Positions 50,501-51,905 of a stretch of DNA of 64,000 nt are shown one piece after another; position 1 is the first letter of the stretch, and each line of letters opens with the position of its first letter. Origin of the DNA: Archivesica marissinica (Eukaryota > Mollusca > Bivalvia > Venerida > Vesicomyidae); the NCBI GenBank assembly GCA_014843695.1, contig CM026398.1, positions 45,762,443 through 45,826,442 of the forward strand, given 5' to 3'. Position numbers and translations under genes: made by a program. The notes beneath the pieces were generated by a model that was not told the origin of the DNA, made no database searches, and was given only the letters and a program-made list of their open reading frames with translations.

Positions 50501-51623
50501 TTGATCTATTTATTCCTGTATACAGGCAAACCTGTGTTAAGTAGCCTGTTAAGGACAGAAAGTGGTTCCTTAGTACAAGTGGAAGTCGCAATAGCGCAGT
50601 GGTAGCGAGGTCAAATAAAAAATCTTGTCGCTGACTTAATACAGGATGGCTGCTTACTAGATGTGATCCATAACACAGAATTGACCACATGGATGAAGCA
50701 TACCCTTTCAGAGTCCCCCTTGACATGGTGACAAGTGATGTTTTCAGCAAATTACAAATCTACTCTTGAGAACTTCTGACTTTTCATTCTTTGTTCTAAA
50801 TAAATATTTTAAATGTCACAATTTGAAATGAGTATTGTCCCCCTTGGGCTCTATAAATGGTTCACATGTATGAGAGTTGTCCCCCCTTGGGCTCTATAAA
50901 TGGTTCACATGTATGAGAGTTGTCCCCCCTTGGGCTCTATAAATGGTTCACATGTATGAGAGTTGTCCCCCCTTGGGCTCTATAAATGGTTCACATGTAT
51001 GAGAGTTGTCCTCCCTTGGGCTCTATAAATAGTTCACATGGATGAGAGTTGTCCCCCCTTGGGCTCTATAAATAGTTCACATGGATGAGAGTTGTCCCCC
51101 TAGGGCTCTAGAAGCGGGTCACATGCATGAGAGTTGTCCCCCTTGGGCTCTATAAATAGTTCACATGGATGAGAGTTGTCGCCCTAGGGCTCTAGAAGCG
51201 GGTCACATGTATCACTCACCATTTTCATCCAATGATATTCTGTCGTTGAACTCGATGTACTTCTTGCCTATACCGTCATCGTAGTACTGGACCCAGCGTA
51301 CGATACCCGGTGGGTTGTTCTCCGGAGGATTACACTCAATCATCAAGTTATCTGCAGCAATATTTTGATATCTTTTACTAGTATATGGATCTGTAAACGT
51401 CCGTTTTGTTGCTTTCACTAAGTGAATCTGTTTAGACATTGAAGTCCCGTATGCATTTTTCGCGACACATTGGTAAGTGCCTTCATCGTCTTCTCTAAGT
51501 TCTAGGAATGAAATTGTGCCTGTATTTTGATCGACACGTACGATCTTTGGTTTATTTGTGGTGTTGGATATGTACTTCGGATCATCCAGGTTTATCACTT
51601 TATTGTTCTTGGTCCATTCAAAA
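2378..51623 (-). CDS. Nrg: L1-family neural cell adhesion molecule (neuroglian-like), 19 exons, both ends outside the window
   Basis: Single-pass cell-surface adhesion receptor of the neuroglian/L1CAM family. Members mediate homophilic neuron-neuron and glial contact and axon guidance, and couple to ankyrin through the cytoplasmic tail. The 19 exons listed separately join in frame, with every junction phase checked, into about 1,114 residues: Ig1 C-half (1-75), Ig2 (to ~177), Ig3 (to ~275), Ig4 (to ~368), Ig5 (to ~458), Ig6 (to ~555), five FN3 domains (~556-1068) and a transmembrane segment (~1080-1105). Diagnostic similarities to neuroglian are the 6 Ig + 5 FN3 order, the SPI/WxKGFENYSPI-type FN3-1, the EIEHNGPDF stretch in FN3-2 and the KRSRGEKY stop-transfer after the helix. 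Full-length relatives are about 1,250 residues, so the signal peptide, first Ig1 half and most of the tail are missing here. One intron is GC-AG; the others seen are GT-AG. Neurofascin/NrCAM-type naming is equally possible because invertebrates usually have one L1-family gene. Confidence 0.95.
2516..3455. other. Intron sequence with no recognised feature
   Basis: AT-rich. It holds a C13-type homopolymer with CCCTCCC near 2664 and a diverged SINE scrap (2715-2775). No exon-like segment with plausible FN3 similarity was seen. Confidence 0.5.
3456..3850. repeat. 40-bp minisatellite, about 10 copies
   Basis: Unit begins AGACAGAACTCATGTACTGG and ends AAATCAGAAT; near-identical copies, with TACTGG/TACCGG variants. 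Confidence 0.95.
4438..6023. repeat. 52-bp minisatellite, about 30 copies, with higher-order structure at the 3' end
   Basis: Unit begins GTTAGCCTATATTAGACACA and ends ATACACTCCCCT. The middle block is nearly homogeneous. From about 5390 three monomer variants (AAGTAGTAAGCAATCATG; AACCTAT...AATTAGTCAG; AGCCTAT...AATTAGTCAG) repeat in fixed order, giving units of about 155 bp. Confidence 0.95.
6104..6160 (-). mobile_element. SINE family B, 3' tail fragment
   Basis: Inverted tail TACAAATTTATTTTAGCTCG and ATTGCGAGACAAGTTC shared with the complete copies at 57099-57333 and 14383-14612. Confidence 0.7.
6343..6688. repeat. 38-bp minisatellite, 9 copies
   Basis: Unit begins TGTATGTAGATTCTGTGTCA and ends CAGAGCAAAATAAAT. 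Variants CTATAA/TCATAA alternate. Confidence 0.95.
6750..7375. mobile_element. Foldback/MITE-like inverted repeats, nested
   Basis: One pair of arms is 6752-6796 (GTTTGTTTTGAGTGAATATG...) and 6852-6896, closing a loop of about 55 bp. A second pair is TTATTTTATGCTAATTGGTG (6905) and its complement near 7355-7373. No coding sequence. Confidence 0.6.
7376..7844. other. Intron sequence, mostly unrecognised
   Basis: AT-rich; the segment 7688-7750 (GCTGATCTGGATCTATGTTG...) is a scrap of the TTAA MITE family seen at 28755-29011 and 29359-29599. No exon seen. Confidence 0.5.
7845..8152. mobile_element. Short DNA transposon (MITE), CAGGG...CCCTG ends
   Basis: The ends CAGGGTTCATTCT and AAACTGATCCCTG are imperfect inverted repeats. 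The direct repeat CAACTC flanks them (7839-7844 and 8153-8158). The interior contains a poly-T run and GGGCCCC-rich sequence. CAGGG termini would fit hAT; the 6-bp duplication is short for that. Confidence 0.55.
8255..8413 (-). CDS. Nrg: Nrg-like exon: FN3-5 C-terminal half
   Basis: 159 nt. Acceptor TTTTATTAG ends at 8414; donor GTAAGA starts at 8254. It reads KTEFKSTEQERINTWMNVSD, LEPNKQYEFLVVAGNSQLEQ, then EMIQITTKGE. LxPxxxYEFxVVAxN is the typical end of the last FN3 domain before the membrane. It ends one base into a codon. Confidence 0.95.
8485..8660 (+). mobile_element. SINE family A, 3'-truncated
   Basis: Head CCCGATTAGCGCAGTGGTTA with a mutated B box (GGATTCGATCC), body to CACAGGAATGACCACAAATA; the usual tail is missing. 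Confidence 0.75.
9388..9524. repeat. Foldback element with about 60-bp arms
   Basis: Left arm TTTCCATATTGAATTTATTA... and right arm ...TAATAAATTCAATATGGAAA surround a short loop at TAGAG. The end CACTCGTGTAAGATCCT is shared with hairpins at 33888-34005 and, partly, 44745-44870, indicating one family. Confidence 0.75.
9868..9993 (-). CDS. Nrg: Nrg-like exon: FN3-5 N-terminal half
   Basis: 126 nt. Acceptor TATTTTACAG ends at 9994; donor GTATGT starts at 9867. It reads LITPEINIVLIGEDFVNVSW, then VGLNTDAPAGSYHYVKYRQL. In neuroglian the same place reads INWLPS...HPGTHFFTMHRIKGE. It ends one base into a codon. Confidence 0.93.
10146..10266. mobile_element. Small MITE, intact relative of 403-782
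   Basis: Starts GGTTATGAAACTTTTCTCA and ends GGAGAAAAGTTTTATAA. The inner TTTGATTGGTAGATTTTGAG is shared with 45595-45722. Confidence 0.6.
10661..10895 (+). mobile_element. SINE family A
   Basis: Head TTCGATTAGCGTAGTGGTTA, B box GGTTCGATCA, body through CACGAATGACCACATTTACG, and tail GAGTGATTAATATAAGTTGT. Confidence 0.8.
10925..11120. repeat. Dispersed repeat, empty-site relative of 42500-42970
   Basis: TTTGTTTTTACTGTTGTTCC and following sequence match 42545-42606 and 42854-42905. Here the position of the MITE at 42607-42853 is unoccupied (CTAATTAATTGATAACAAAT). Confidence 0.6.
11238..11498 (-). mobile_element. SINE family D
   Basis: Inverted copy: body TTTCCTGGGCAGGCTCCAGC and GAAAAAGTT-type segment, then tRNA-like head with GGCTCGAAC and ACCACTCGACCACAGAGACG. 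Relatives at 55640-55860 and 63823-64000. Confidence 0.7.
11549..12834. mobile_element. TTAA-flanked MITE inflated by tandem repeats
   Basis: Begins TTAACCCTTTCCCTCATAG (11549) and ends GAAGGAAAGGGTTAA. A single-unit relative of the same ends is at 34470-34707. The interior is expanded as described for 11655-12834. Confidence 0.7.
11655..12834. repeat. 119-bp array (7 copies) passing into a 66-bp array (6 copies)
   Basis: The 119-bp unit contains ATGGAAGTGGGATAGATATG and GCATGATAGCTAAATGGCT. From about 12480 the unit is shortened to 66 bp and includes the MITE end GGAAAGGGTTAA, so the terminal part was amplified in a second step. Confidence 0.93.
13105..13393 (-). mobile_element. SINE family C
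   Basis: Tail side TTTACGTTTATTTATCGTCG, body CTGGTTCT-type region, and inverted tRNA-like head ATTACCAGTCCAGCGTGATA with GGATCGAACC. The head read on its own strand has an anticodon-loop CTGGTAA. Confidence 0.85.
13545..14243. repeat. 48-bp minisatellite, about 14 copies, open on both strands
   Basis: Unit begins GGGAGCCCATATTGTCATGT and ends ATCAGGAATGTA, with occasional extra CATGTA hexamers. The period is divisible by 3 and several frames lack stops, giving long repetitive open frames on both strands with no other gene signal. Confidence 0.95.
14383..14612 (+). mobile_element. tRNA-derived SINE, family B, complete
   Basis: Head GTGATAGCGCAGTAGTAGCG and B box GAGTTCGAGCCCC. Body GGCAAGGCATTTAAATTCCA and CTCTTCTCTCTCCCTCGTGG, then tail GAGTGATTAATATAAGTTGT and AATCGCGCTAAAATAAAGT. 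The tail is shared with family A. Confidence 0.85.
14985..15425 (+). repeat. About 145-bp tandem repeat made of a family B SINE 3' half
   Basis: Three to four copies of GTTGCTAGGAAACACACTTA...CTCTCCC...GGATTCCATCAGGAATGAGG...GTTGTAACAACTTGCTCCAC. Each is recognisably the body and tail of family B without the tRNA head. Confidence 0.8.
15565..15852 (-). mobile_element. SINE family C
   Basis: TTTTACGTTTATTTATCGTT through GGATTACCAGTCCAGCGTGT and CACTGGACTACAAATCCGTC; full length, inverted. Confidence 0.87.
16020..16335. repeat. 43-bp minisatellite, about 7 copies
   Basis: Unit ACCGTGTATAAGTCGGGTCC...CTTACATAGCAG. It runs without a gap into the related 40-bp array that follows. Confidence 0.93.
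16336..18150. repeat. 40-bp minisatellite, about 45 copies
   Basis: Unit TAAGTCGGATGCCTTACCGG followed by TAATTTATGTCTTACATAGT. Variants (CTGG, CCAG, TAGG, TTGG, GCTA/GTTA) recur in blocks, as expected from unequal exchange of multi-unit segments. Confidence 0.96.
18230..18480. repeat. Diverged DNA-element remnant with a 20-bp triplicate
   Basis: ACGGTCAACC/GGTCACCTCT-type sequence resembling the ACAGTCAAACCTGT MITE family, followed by three copies of GAAACGGCCATTTTCCACTA (18413-18465). Confidence 0.45.
18916..19095 (-). CDS. Nrg: Nrg-like exon: FN3-4 C-terminal half
   Basis: 180 nt. Acceptor TTTTATAG ends at 19096; donor GTAAGT starts at 18915. It reads IGIDVGEIIKTNKFDDPYRS, AYIEKLDANQEYTIYIWANT, then KYYFDAKTANTG. 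LxxNxxYxIxIxA...G is the F-G part of an FN3 fold. It ends one base into a codon, and the intron that follows, about 8.9 kb, is the largest in the window. Confidence 0.94.
19317..19957. mobile_element. MITE of about 640 bp, copy 2
   Basis: AGAGTGGTGGAACCTATGCT at the left and its complement at 19939-19957; the whole interior parallels 1729-2363. Adjacent 19958-20030 has tRNA-like sequence (GTTTGAACTCCGCCAGAACC), possibly a SINE scrap. Confidence 0.85.
20200..20265 (-). mobile_element. SINE family C, head fragment
   Basis: TGAAAGACTGTTAATTTTATTA, then GGGATTGAACC and GGGTTACCAGTCCAGCGGG. Confidence 0.7.
20425..20547 (-). CDS. Nrg: Nrg-like exon: FN3-4 N-terminal half, GC donor
   Basis: 123 nt. 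Acceptor TTCCAACAG ends at 20548. It reads PGRVKEARVVLRGAHHFLVE, WKQPDEPNGELIGYEIGYKK. The boundary AAAAAAG/GCAAGT is a GC donor with otherwise perfect consensus. The nearest alternative GT, four bases on, would put the next exon into a frame with an early stop, so the GC site is required. Matches the neuroglian W..P..PNGKLTGYKI segment. Confidence 0.92.
20770..21010. mobile_element. piggyBac-like MITE, 'CCCATTCAACACC' family
   Basis: TTAA, then CCCATTCAACACCAAGTAAC, a palindromic middle around GATGAGACGG...CGGCTCATC, and GTGTTGAAATGG with TTAA. Others of the family: 27870, 43145, 53293, 60062 and, partial, 45220. Confidence 0.8.
21031..22614. repeat. 56-bp minisatellite, about 28 copies
   Basis: Unit ACCAGTCATGGAATATCGGC, CGCTAAGTCCTACGGTATCT, TGTATATTTTCACTAG. 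A sub-block at 22130-22400 has a shorter 50-bp version lacking TATCTTG. Confidence 0.96.
22612..23970. repeat. 54-bp minisatellite, about 25 copies, ending at an exon
   Basis: Unit TGCCCTGTTTACAATGCACT, AACCGTTACATCTGATGTAC, TACTGTCAATAAAG. The 54-bp period keeps one forward frame open for 427 codons, with no sign of a real gene. The array stops about 15 bp from the FN3-3 exon donor. Confidence 0.96.
23986..24205 (-). CDS. Nrg: Nrg-like exon: FN3-3 C-terminal half
   Basis: 220 nt. Acceptor CATCCACAG ends at 24206; donor GTTAGT starts at 23985. It begins IRFWRVGQRETTETIIEV and ends VAANTYFISEPSNIVNFTTP plus EG. FxTPEG is the usual end of this FN3 domain in the family. The 54-bp minisatellite begins about 15 bp past the donor, and its unit itself contains GGTTAGT. 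Confidence 0.95.
24888..25082 (-). pseudogene. hAT transposase, C-terminal dimerisation region (fragment)
   Basis: Reads VLAVPATSVPSERIFSAAG, then NRVSSDLVDSIIFLNKN. ATSxPSERxFSxAG...LIFLxxN is the hATC dimerisation motif. Only this part remains; the catalytic RNase H-like core is gone or scrambled. Confidence 0.93.
25228..25503 (-). pseudogene. hAT transposase fragment upstream of the dimerisation region
   Basis: Contains MLASVLDPRYKRLPFLTSEQ, typical of hAT/ZBED transposases just before the hATC domain. It is separated from the downstream piece by a frameshift or deletion of about 150 bp. Not a functional transposase. Confidence 0.85.
25928..26612. repeat. 28-bp minisatellite, about 25 copies
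   Basis: Unit CTACCTGTTCTTCCAACTAA CCAACCAT, strongly pyrimidine-biased on the plus strand. Confidence 0.95.
26694..26848. repeat. 36-bp repeat, 4 copies
   Basis: Unit ACATTCCCCACACATCAGTT-like, TAGCAGATATATCCATGG. Ends 83 bp from the FN3-3 exon. Confidence 0.93.
26931..27061 (-). CDS. Nrg: Nrg-like exon: FN3-3 N-terminal half
   Basis: 131 nt. Acceptor CTCTTCCAG ends at 27062; donor GTAAAG starts at 26930. It reads PLTAPSNFELIPDRNVTSKT, AAFQWDPVNTSPEMIRGEF and KGYK, matching the neuroglian APTNF...W.PV...ESVRGHFKGYK block. It ends in phase 0. A hAT-type MITE (27132-27585) lies 70 bp upstream. Confidence 0.95.
27132..27585. mobile_element. hAT MITE, internal-deletion derivative of the element at 24285
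   Basis: Same termini and same internal sequences at both ends (for example GATGACATTTCGCACCTTCG, shared with the transposase relic). Perfect 8-bp target duplication GAAATTAA at 27124-27131 and 27586-27593. Confidence 0.95.
27870..28112. mobile_element. piggyBac-like MITE, 'CCCTTTCAACACC' family
   Basis: TTAA at both ends (27870-27873 and 28109-28112), inverted termini CCCTTTCAACACCAC and GGTGTTGAATGGG, palindromic centre GATGAGCCAGCTCGTGACGA. Confidence 0.83.
28170..28395 (-). CDS. Nrg: Nrg-like exon: FN3-2 remainder
   Basis: 226 nt. Acceptor ATTTTTAG ends at 28396; donor GTATGT starts at 28169. It reads KMSEIEHNGPDFKYILAIKK, then FNFGSIYEPYEIYVEARNEV and GYTGEAG. The EIEHNxPxFxY segment is almost diagnostic for neuroglian/L1 FN3-2. 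It begins in phase 0 and ends one base into a codon. Confidence 0.96.
28550..28692 (+). mobile_element. SINE family B with internal deletion
   Basis: Head GCGTTCGCTTCAGATGCGAA and B box GAGTTCGAGCTCC; the body after GCCCTTAGGCAA jumps directly to the tail AACTTGTTTCGCAATCGAGC. Confidence 0.75.
28755..29011. mobile_element. Diverged relative of the 'CCCATTTCATTC' MITE
   Basis: Interior CTGATCAGGCTATATGCTGT and GCTGATCTGGATCTACATGT match the family at 29359; the ends are GTTAACCTGCC / GGCAGGTTAA-type instead. Confidence 0.6.
29060..29297 (+). mobile_element. SINE family C, head truncated
   Basis: Starts in the B-box region (GGTTCGATCAACAGTC) and runs through CAGATGGGACGTTAAACCGA to ATAAATAAACGTAAAGCACA. 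Confidence 0.8.
29359..29599. mobile_element. piggyBac-like MITE, 'CCCATTTCATTC' family
   Basis: TTAA, then CCCATTTCATTCTGGATAC, ending GTATCCAGAATGAAATGGG-type sequence and TTAA. Other copies: 37008, 42607, 55021, 62635. Confidence 0.85.
29637..29784 (-). CDS. Nrg: Nrg-like exon: end of FN3-1 and start of FN3-2
   Basis: 148 nt. Acceptor TTTTATAG ends at 29785; donor GTAAGA starts at 29636. With the preceding exon it gives FRVIAENSLGKSEPSDRG, then CQTNSDTPDKHPSNVHTD and GWLIIKWD. VIAxNxxGxSxPS is the end of an FN3 fold. It ends in phase 0. A TTAA-flanked MITE (29359-29599) sits about 40 bp downstream in the intron. Confidence 0.94.
29800..30376. other. Intron sequence without a recognised element
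   Basis: Contains TTTCGTACCCTGGACATTTT-like short imperfect repeats (29829-29912) and an open minus frame of 160 codons that resembles no family I know. The frame overlaps no splice-compatible exon. Confidence 0.4.
30377..30602 (-). CDS. Nrg: Nrg-like exon: FN3-1, main part
   Basis: 226 nt. Acceptor TATTTTATAG ends at 30603; donor GTTAGT starts at 30376. It reads PPDAPDDVTYSACMSRSAVV, SWTKGFENYSPITKFYVEY, then KVKLSPHANYTFR. The SPI...Y...Q/EY and LSPxANYTFR motifs are characteristic of L1-family FN3-1. It ends two bases into a codon. Confidence 0.95.
30751..32165. mobile_element. hAT-like DNA element inserted in a SINE, itself carrying a nested element
   Basis: Termini TAGGGGTGTCACGATAT and ATATCGCGACACCCCTA, with ATATCGCGATA subterminal palindromes. 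Perfect 8-bp target duplication GTTTTACG (30743-30750 and 32166-32173). The target is the 3' end of a family C SINE that continues at 32174. No recognisable transposase. Confidence 0.9.
31201..32065. mobile_element. Second hAT-like element nested inside the first
   Basis: Termini TAGGGCTGCAACGATCC and GTTGCAGCACTA are imperfect inverted repeats. Flanks GATAATAAA and GATGATAAA look like a target duplication with one change. The interior is unrecognised. Confidence 0.75.
32166..32348 (-). mobile_element. SINE family C, interrupted and truncated
   Basis: Continues from the 30751-32165 insertion point: TTTATTTATCGTCGCTACCG through CCCATCTGAAAGACTGTTAA, where the donor-derived array begins. The tRNA head is missing. 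Confidence 0.8.
32350..32625. repeat. 24-bp array formed from the Ig6 exon splice donor
   Basis: On the minus strand each unit is about GTAAGTTTGAAGTTGATGTT followed by ATTG. It begins with the genuine exon end GTTATTG/GTAAGT. About ten units are present, seven or eight with an exact TTG/GTAAGT. Confidence 0.93.
32607..32897 (-). CDS. Nrg: Nrg-like exon: complete Ig6
   Basis: 291 nt. Acceptor ATTTTCAG ends at 32898; donor GTAAGT starts at 32606. It reads KTKIENPPSPSKQTIKFG, STPFRCGASTDPEEQQNLKY, SWLKDGVVIDF, then SEDTGNYTCVASTKLDSDSA and AELNVIG. The WLKDGxxIDF and GxYTCVAxTxLD motifs match neuroglian Ig6 closely. This is the only Ig domain here on a single exon. The sequence across its donor has been tandemly copied (32350-32625), giving in-frame alternative donors at about 32583 and 32550. 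Confidence 0.96.
32970..33060 (-). mobile_element. Diverged family B SINE tail
   Basis: CTTGATTGTGAAACAAGTTC and TCTAGAGACCTCAATCCTGA resemble the inverted family B 3' region. The next 80 bp (CATTTTCATTCTGTATACAA) recur at 61855-61930. Confidence 0.5.
33435..33652. repeat. About 19-bp array rich in TGACGTCA
   Basis: Eleven units of TTTAGTGATGTCATGACAA; in about half the units the core is TGACGTCA, the CREB/ATF consensus. Confidence 0.93.
33888..34005. repeat. Foldback element
   Basis: Arms around TTCACCGTATTTTATGAAAC and CATAAAATATGGTATGAAAT; ends CACTCATGTAAGATCCT, shared with 9388-9524. Lies just upstream of the Ig5 exon. Confidence 0.6.
34114..34204 (-). CDS. Nrg: Nrg-like exon: Ig5 C-terminal half
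   Basis: 91 nt. Acceptor TATTCACAG ends at 34205; donor GTAAGA starts at 34113. It reads NTTMNEAGNWTCFAENRYG, with the strand F cysteine embedded in an NWT glycosylation sequon, then SSGVLIVR. It starts in phase 0 and ends one base into a codon. Confidence 0.94.
34470..34707. mobile_element. TTAA-flanked MITE, 'CCCTTTCCCCC' family, unexpanded
   Basis: TTAACCCTTTCCCCCTTAGA at the left and CTATGGGGGAAAGGGTTAA at the right. It serves as the single-unit comparison for the inflated copy at 11549-12834. Confidence 0.8.
34892..35125 (-). mobile_element. SINE family C, head mostly lost
   Basis: TTTTACGTTTATTTATCGTC through TTTTATTAGGGTCAGACAGG; the tRNA portion is replaced by unrelated sequence. 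Confidence 0.8.
35278..35456 (-). CDS. Nrg: Nrg-like exon: Ig5 N-terminal half
   Basis: 179 nt. Acceptor CCTTGCAG ends at 35457; donor GTAAGA starts at 35277. It reads FKPEIKAKFDVIKVSEGKP, then VTLPCDIDGKPTPSIYWKR, then GYKMEPTGNLTIL with an N-glycosylation sequon. It ends on a codon boundary (phase 0), unlike most introns of this gene. Confidence 0.95.
35615..36120. repeat. 31-bp minisatellite, about 16 copies
   Basis: Unit GAGTTACCATATGAGTCAAT TTATGTCTTAT; later units are more diverged. Sits between Ig4 and Ig5 exons. Confidence 0.95.
36151..36294 (-). CDS. Nrg: Nrg-like exon: Ig4 C-terminal half
   Basis: 144 nt. Acceptor TTTGCAG-type site ends at 36295; donor GTAAGT starts at 36150. It reads SLKADRRRIESEGQLQF, then LKRDDAQVIQCNASNPHGYL. 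The NASNxHGY element carries a potential N-glycosylation site. The usual DxGxY is DDAQVIQC here, so the strand F tyrosine is replaced by isoleucine. It ends one base into a codon. Confidence 0.94.
36397..36690 (+). mobile_element. SINE family C, full length
   Basis: Head ATCTGTAGTCCAGTGGTAAC, anticodon arm CTGGACTGGTAATCCAG, B box GGTTCGATCCCC, tail GACGATAAATAAACGTAAAG. Confidence 0.88.
37008..37252. mobile_element. piggyBac-like MITE, 'CCCATTTCATTC' family
   Basis: TTAA at 37008-37011 and 37249-37252 with matching inverted termini; 60 bp from the Ig4 exon donor side. Confidence 0.85.
37314..37448 (-). CDS. Nrg: Nrg-like exon: Ig4 N-terminal half
   Basis: 135 nt. Acceptor TTCACAG ends at 37449; donor GTAAGT starts at 37313. 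It reads QPEWTSKPPQGVDAGVEE, then QAVFECSVEGRPKPTIQWF, with strand B cysteine and strand C tryptophan. The GRPKPTIQWFINGEP segment is close to neuroglian Ig4. A 71-bp minisatellite starts about 30 bp upstream of the acceptor. Confidence 0.95.
37478..38075. repeat. 71-bp minisatellite, about 8 copies
   Basis: Unit GTTAGGTGTGCCTAAACCTT, AACCACATACTGAACATACA, GATATACAAACTCTATGTGG, GAATGCCGAAT. Confidence 0.95.
38430..41010. repeat. 63/54-bp composite minisatellite, about 42 units
   Basis: The long unit has GGAACCTCTC before TAAACTGGACTACTAATAGC; the short unit replaces it with one base. The remainder (CGAGATAGCAAAACCAGGAC, ATTGTAATACATG) is common. Both lengths are multiples of 9, so a minus-strand frame stays open for 729 codons; its peptide MYYNVLVLLSRLLVVQF is purely periodic. 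I do not treat it as a gene. Confidence 0.96.
41077..41152 (+). mobile_element. SINE family C, head only
   Basis: TTTTGTAGTCCAGTGGTAGC, GACTGGTAATACAGGGATCG, GGCTCGATCCCC. Confidence 0.75.
41278..41572 (+). mobile_element. SINE family C, full length
   Basis: Head ATCTGTAGTCCAGTGGTTAA with intact A and B boxes, body GTCTTTCAGATGGGACGCTA, tail ATAAATAAACGTAAAACACA. Confidence 0.9.
41723..41903. mobile_element. MITE with ACAGTCAAACCTGT-type termini
   Basis: TAGTCAAACCTGTCTTAAGC at the left and ACACAGGTTTGACTGTAC at the right, with repeated GGCTGCTTA motifs. Relatives at 50521-50700, 51681-51905 and 53146-53683. Confidence 0.7.
41961..42148 (-). CDS. Nrg: Nrg-like exon: Ig3 C-terminal half
   Basis: 188 nt. 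Acceptor TTGTTCAG ends at 42149; donor GTAAGT starts at 41960. It reads PTPGITWVRKNGGKLNKK, then IKNIEYGDAGTYECRGDN with the DxGxYxC strand F signature. It ends on HSFKLKVE plus one base. The neighbouring intron holds a MITE (41723-41903) and SINE copies. Confidence 0.95.
42607..42853. mobile_element. piggyBac-like MITE with a recognisable empty site elsewhere
   Basis: TTAA at 42607-42610 and 42850-42853. The host repeat around it (TTTGTTTTTACTGTTGTTCC ... TAGATAACAAATG) exists uninterrupted, with a single TTAA, at 10925-11120. Confidence 0.88.
43145..43390. mobile_element. piggyBac-like MITE, 'CCCTTTCAACCCC' family
   Basis: TTAA ends, palindromic centre GATGAGCCGGCTCGTAACGA. Confidence 0.83.
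43707..43943 (+). mobile_element. SINE family B, full length, with partial repeats either side
   Basis: Head CATGTTAGCGCAGTGGTAGC, B box GAGTTCGAGCACC, tail GAGTGATTAATATAAGTTGT. Partial copies lie at 43640-43700 and 43944-44040. Confidence 0.85.
44505..44753. repeat. 26-bp minisatellite, about 9 copies
   Basis: Unit ATAGGACTTGTGTTTATAAG TGTAAG. Located about 200 bp from the Ig3 exon. Confidence 0.94.
44745..44870. repeat. Foldback around CCACTCGTG
   Basis: CGAAATATGTATTTCCACTC and GTGGAAATACATATTTCG form the arms; ends TCTCGTGATCAC / GATCACTTGATG. Confidence 0.65.
44963..45068 (-). CDS. Nrg: Nrg-like exon: Ig3 N-terminal half
   Basis: 106 nt. Acceptor CTTCTAG ends at 45069; donor GTAAGC starts at 44962. 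It reads SPQAQFPVELAYHSKDAV, then TSLKGNSVSFQCIFTG, which carries the strand B cysteine of Ig3. It ends two bases into a codon; with the next exon this gives CIFTGNPTPGITW, a textbook Ig junction. The open frame continues upstream into hydrophobic sequence (LVIALVIMVYIIMLL), but that is intron. Confidence 0.92.
45220..45400. mobile_element. Truncated 'CCCATTCAACACC' MITE inside a local duplication
   Basis: TTAA and left terminus intact; stops after CTGATGAGACGGCTCGTCAC. The flanking sequences GTGTAATAATGGAAGCAGTC occur at 45200, 45420 and 45515, so the locus was duplicated around it. Confidence 0.65.
45595..45722. mobile_element. Small MITE, relative of 403-782
   Basis: GGTTATAACACTTTTCTCAG at the left, GGAGAAAAGTTTTTAACC at the right. 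Confidence 0.6.
46390..47985. repeat. 42-bp minisatellite, about 38 copies
   Basis: Unit TCACTATGAATGGTTAGATA, CTATGCTAGGGAAGTACAGA, TG; GGTTAGA / GATTATA variants are intermixed. Confidence 0.96.
48024..48245 (+). mobile_element. Diverged SINE related to family B
   Basis: GTTGCAGGTTCAAACACCAC as a B box, CTTAGGCAAGACACTTAAAT and GGATTCCATCAGGTATGAAA of the body, decayed tail. Ends 40 bp from the Ig2 exon. Confidence 0.65.
48287..48415 (-). CDS. Nrg: Nrg-like exon: Ig2 C-terminal half
   Basis: 129 nt. Acceptor ...TATTTCAG ends at 48416; donor GTAAGA starts at 48286. With the incoming G it reads GNLYFANVQKSDENDGEKYA, then C (strand F cysteine) and EIQIRE. Neuroglian Ig2 has the equivalent NLWFSNV...YACS. 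The exon ends one base into a codon. A tandem array of about 75-80 bp starts at the acceptor itself. Confidence 0.93.
48416..48660. repeat. 75-80-bp tandem repeat, 3 copies, starting at a splice acceptor
   Basis: Unit GAAATATGACACAATATGAC, ACAATAATGCCTGGACC, TGTACCGATCT, CTATTTCTAAAT. The first copy contains the real acceptor of the Ig2 exon. Confidence 0.9.
48905..50318. repeat. 36-bp minisatellite, about 39 copies
   Basis: Unit TCCCACATAGAAGCACCTCT CAATGTCATTATCCAT. Open in several frames on both strands because the period is a multiple of 3; no gene inferred. Confidence 0.96.
50521..50700. mobile_element. ACAGTCAAACCTGT-type MITE with a SINE scrap inside
   Basis: ACAGGCAAACCTGTGTTAAG at the left, AACACAGAATTGACC at the right. 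The SINE B head GAAGTCGCAATAGCGCAGTG is present at 50582-50608. Confidence 0.55.
50830..51212. repeat. 43-bp minisatellite, about 9 copies, ending at an exon donor
   Basis: Unit GTTGTCCCCCCTTGGGCTCT, ATAAATGGTTCACATGTATG, AGA. Last unit stops about 7 bp from the Ig1/Ig2 exon donor. Confidence 0.94.
51220..51623 (-). CDS. Nrg: Nrg-like exon: Ig1 C-terminal half, linker and Ig2 N-terminal half
   Basis: 404 nt. The acceptor TTATTGCAG precedes 51623 and the donor GTGAGT starts at 51219. The exon begins with the last base of a codon and ends with one base. It opens with FEWTKNNKV (Ig1 strand C tryptophan), continues to REDDEGTYQCVAKNAYG (strand F cysteine) and then enters Ig2 with LMIECNPPENNPPGIVRW. 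Neuroglian Ig1/Ig2 have the same arrangement. The missing first Ig1 cysteine must be on an upstream exon; none was found between 51.7 and 64 kb. A 43-bp minisatellite runs up to the donor side. Confidence 0.95.
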
Positions 51624-51680
51624 CTGCAATAAACGAGAAAACAATGTATAAATACTAGGCCTAATAAATACATATTTTAA

Positions 51681-51905
51681 ATACAGTCAATCCTGCGGTG
51701 GCAGTCACATCTATAATGCAGCCAACCCATATTAAGCAGCCAGCTCCAGATTCCTCAATTGGTGTTTAATTTTTTTTTTTAAAAATGGTGTTTTATTACA
51801 CACATGTATATGATTTATATTAAGCAGCCAGCTAGCTACCTGTGCTAAGCAGCCACATGCTGCAGTTCCACTGACTGGCTGCTTAAGACAGGTGTGACTG
51901 TACCT
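51681..51905. mobile_element. ACAGTCAA-type MITE
   Basis: ATACAGTCAATCCTGCGGTG at the left and AGACAGGTGTGACTGTAC at the right, with AAGCAGCCA motifs between. Confidence 0.65.
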
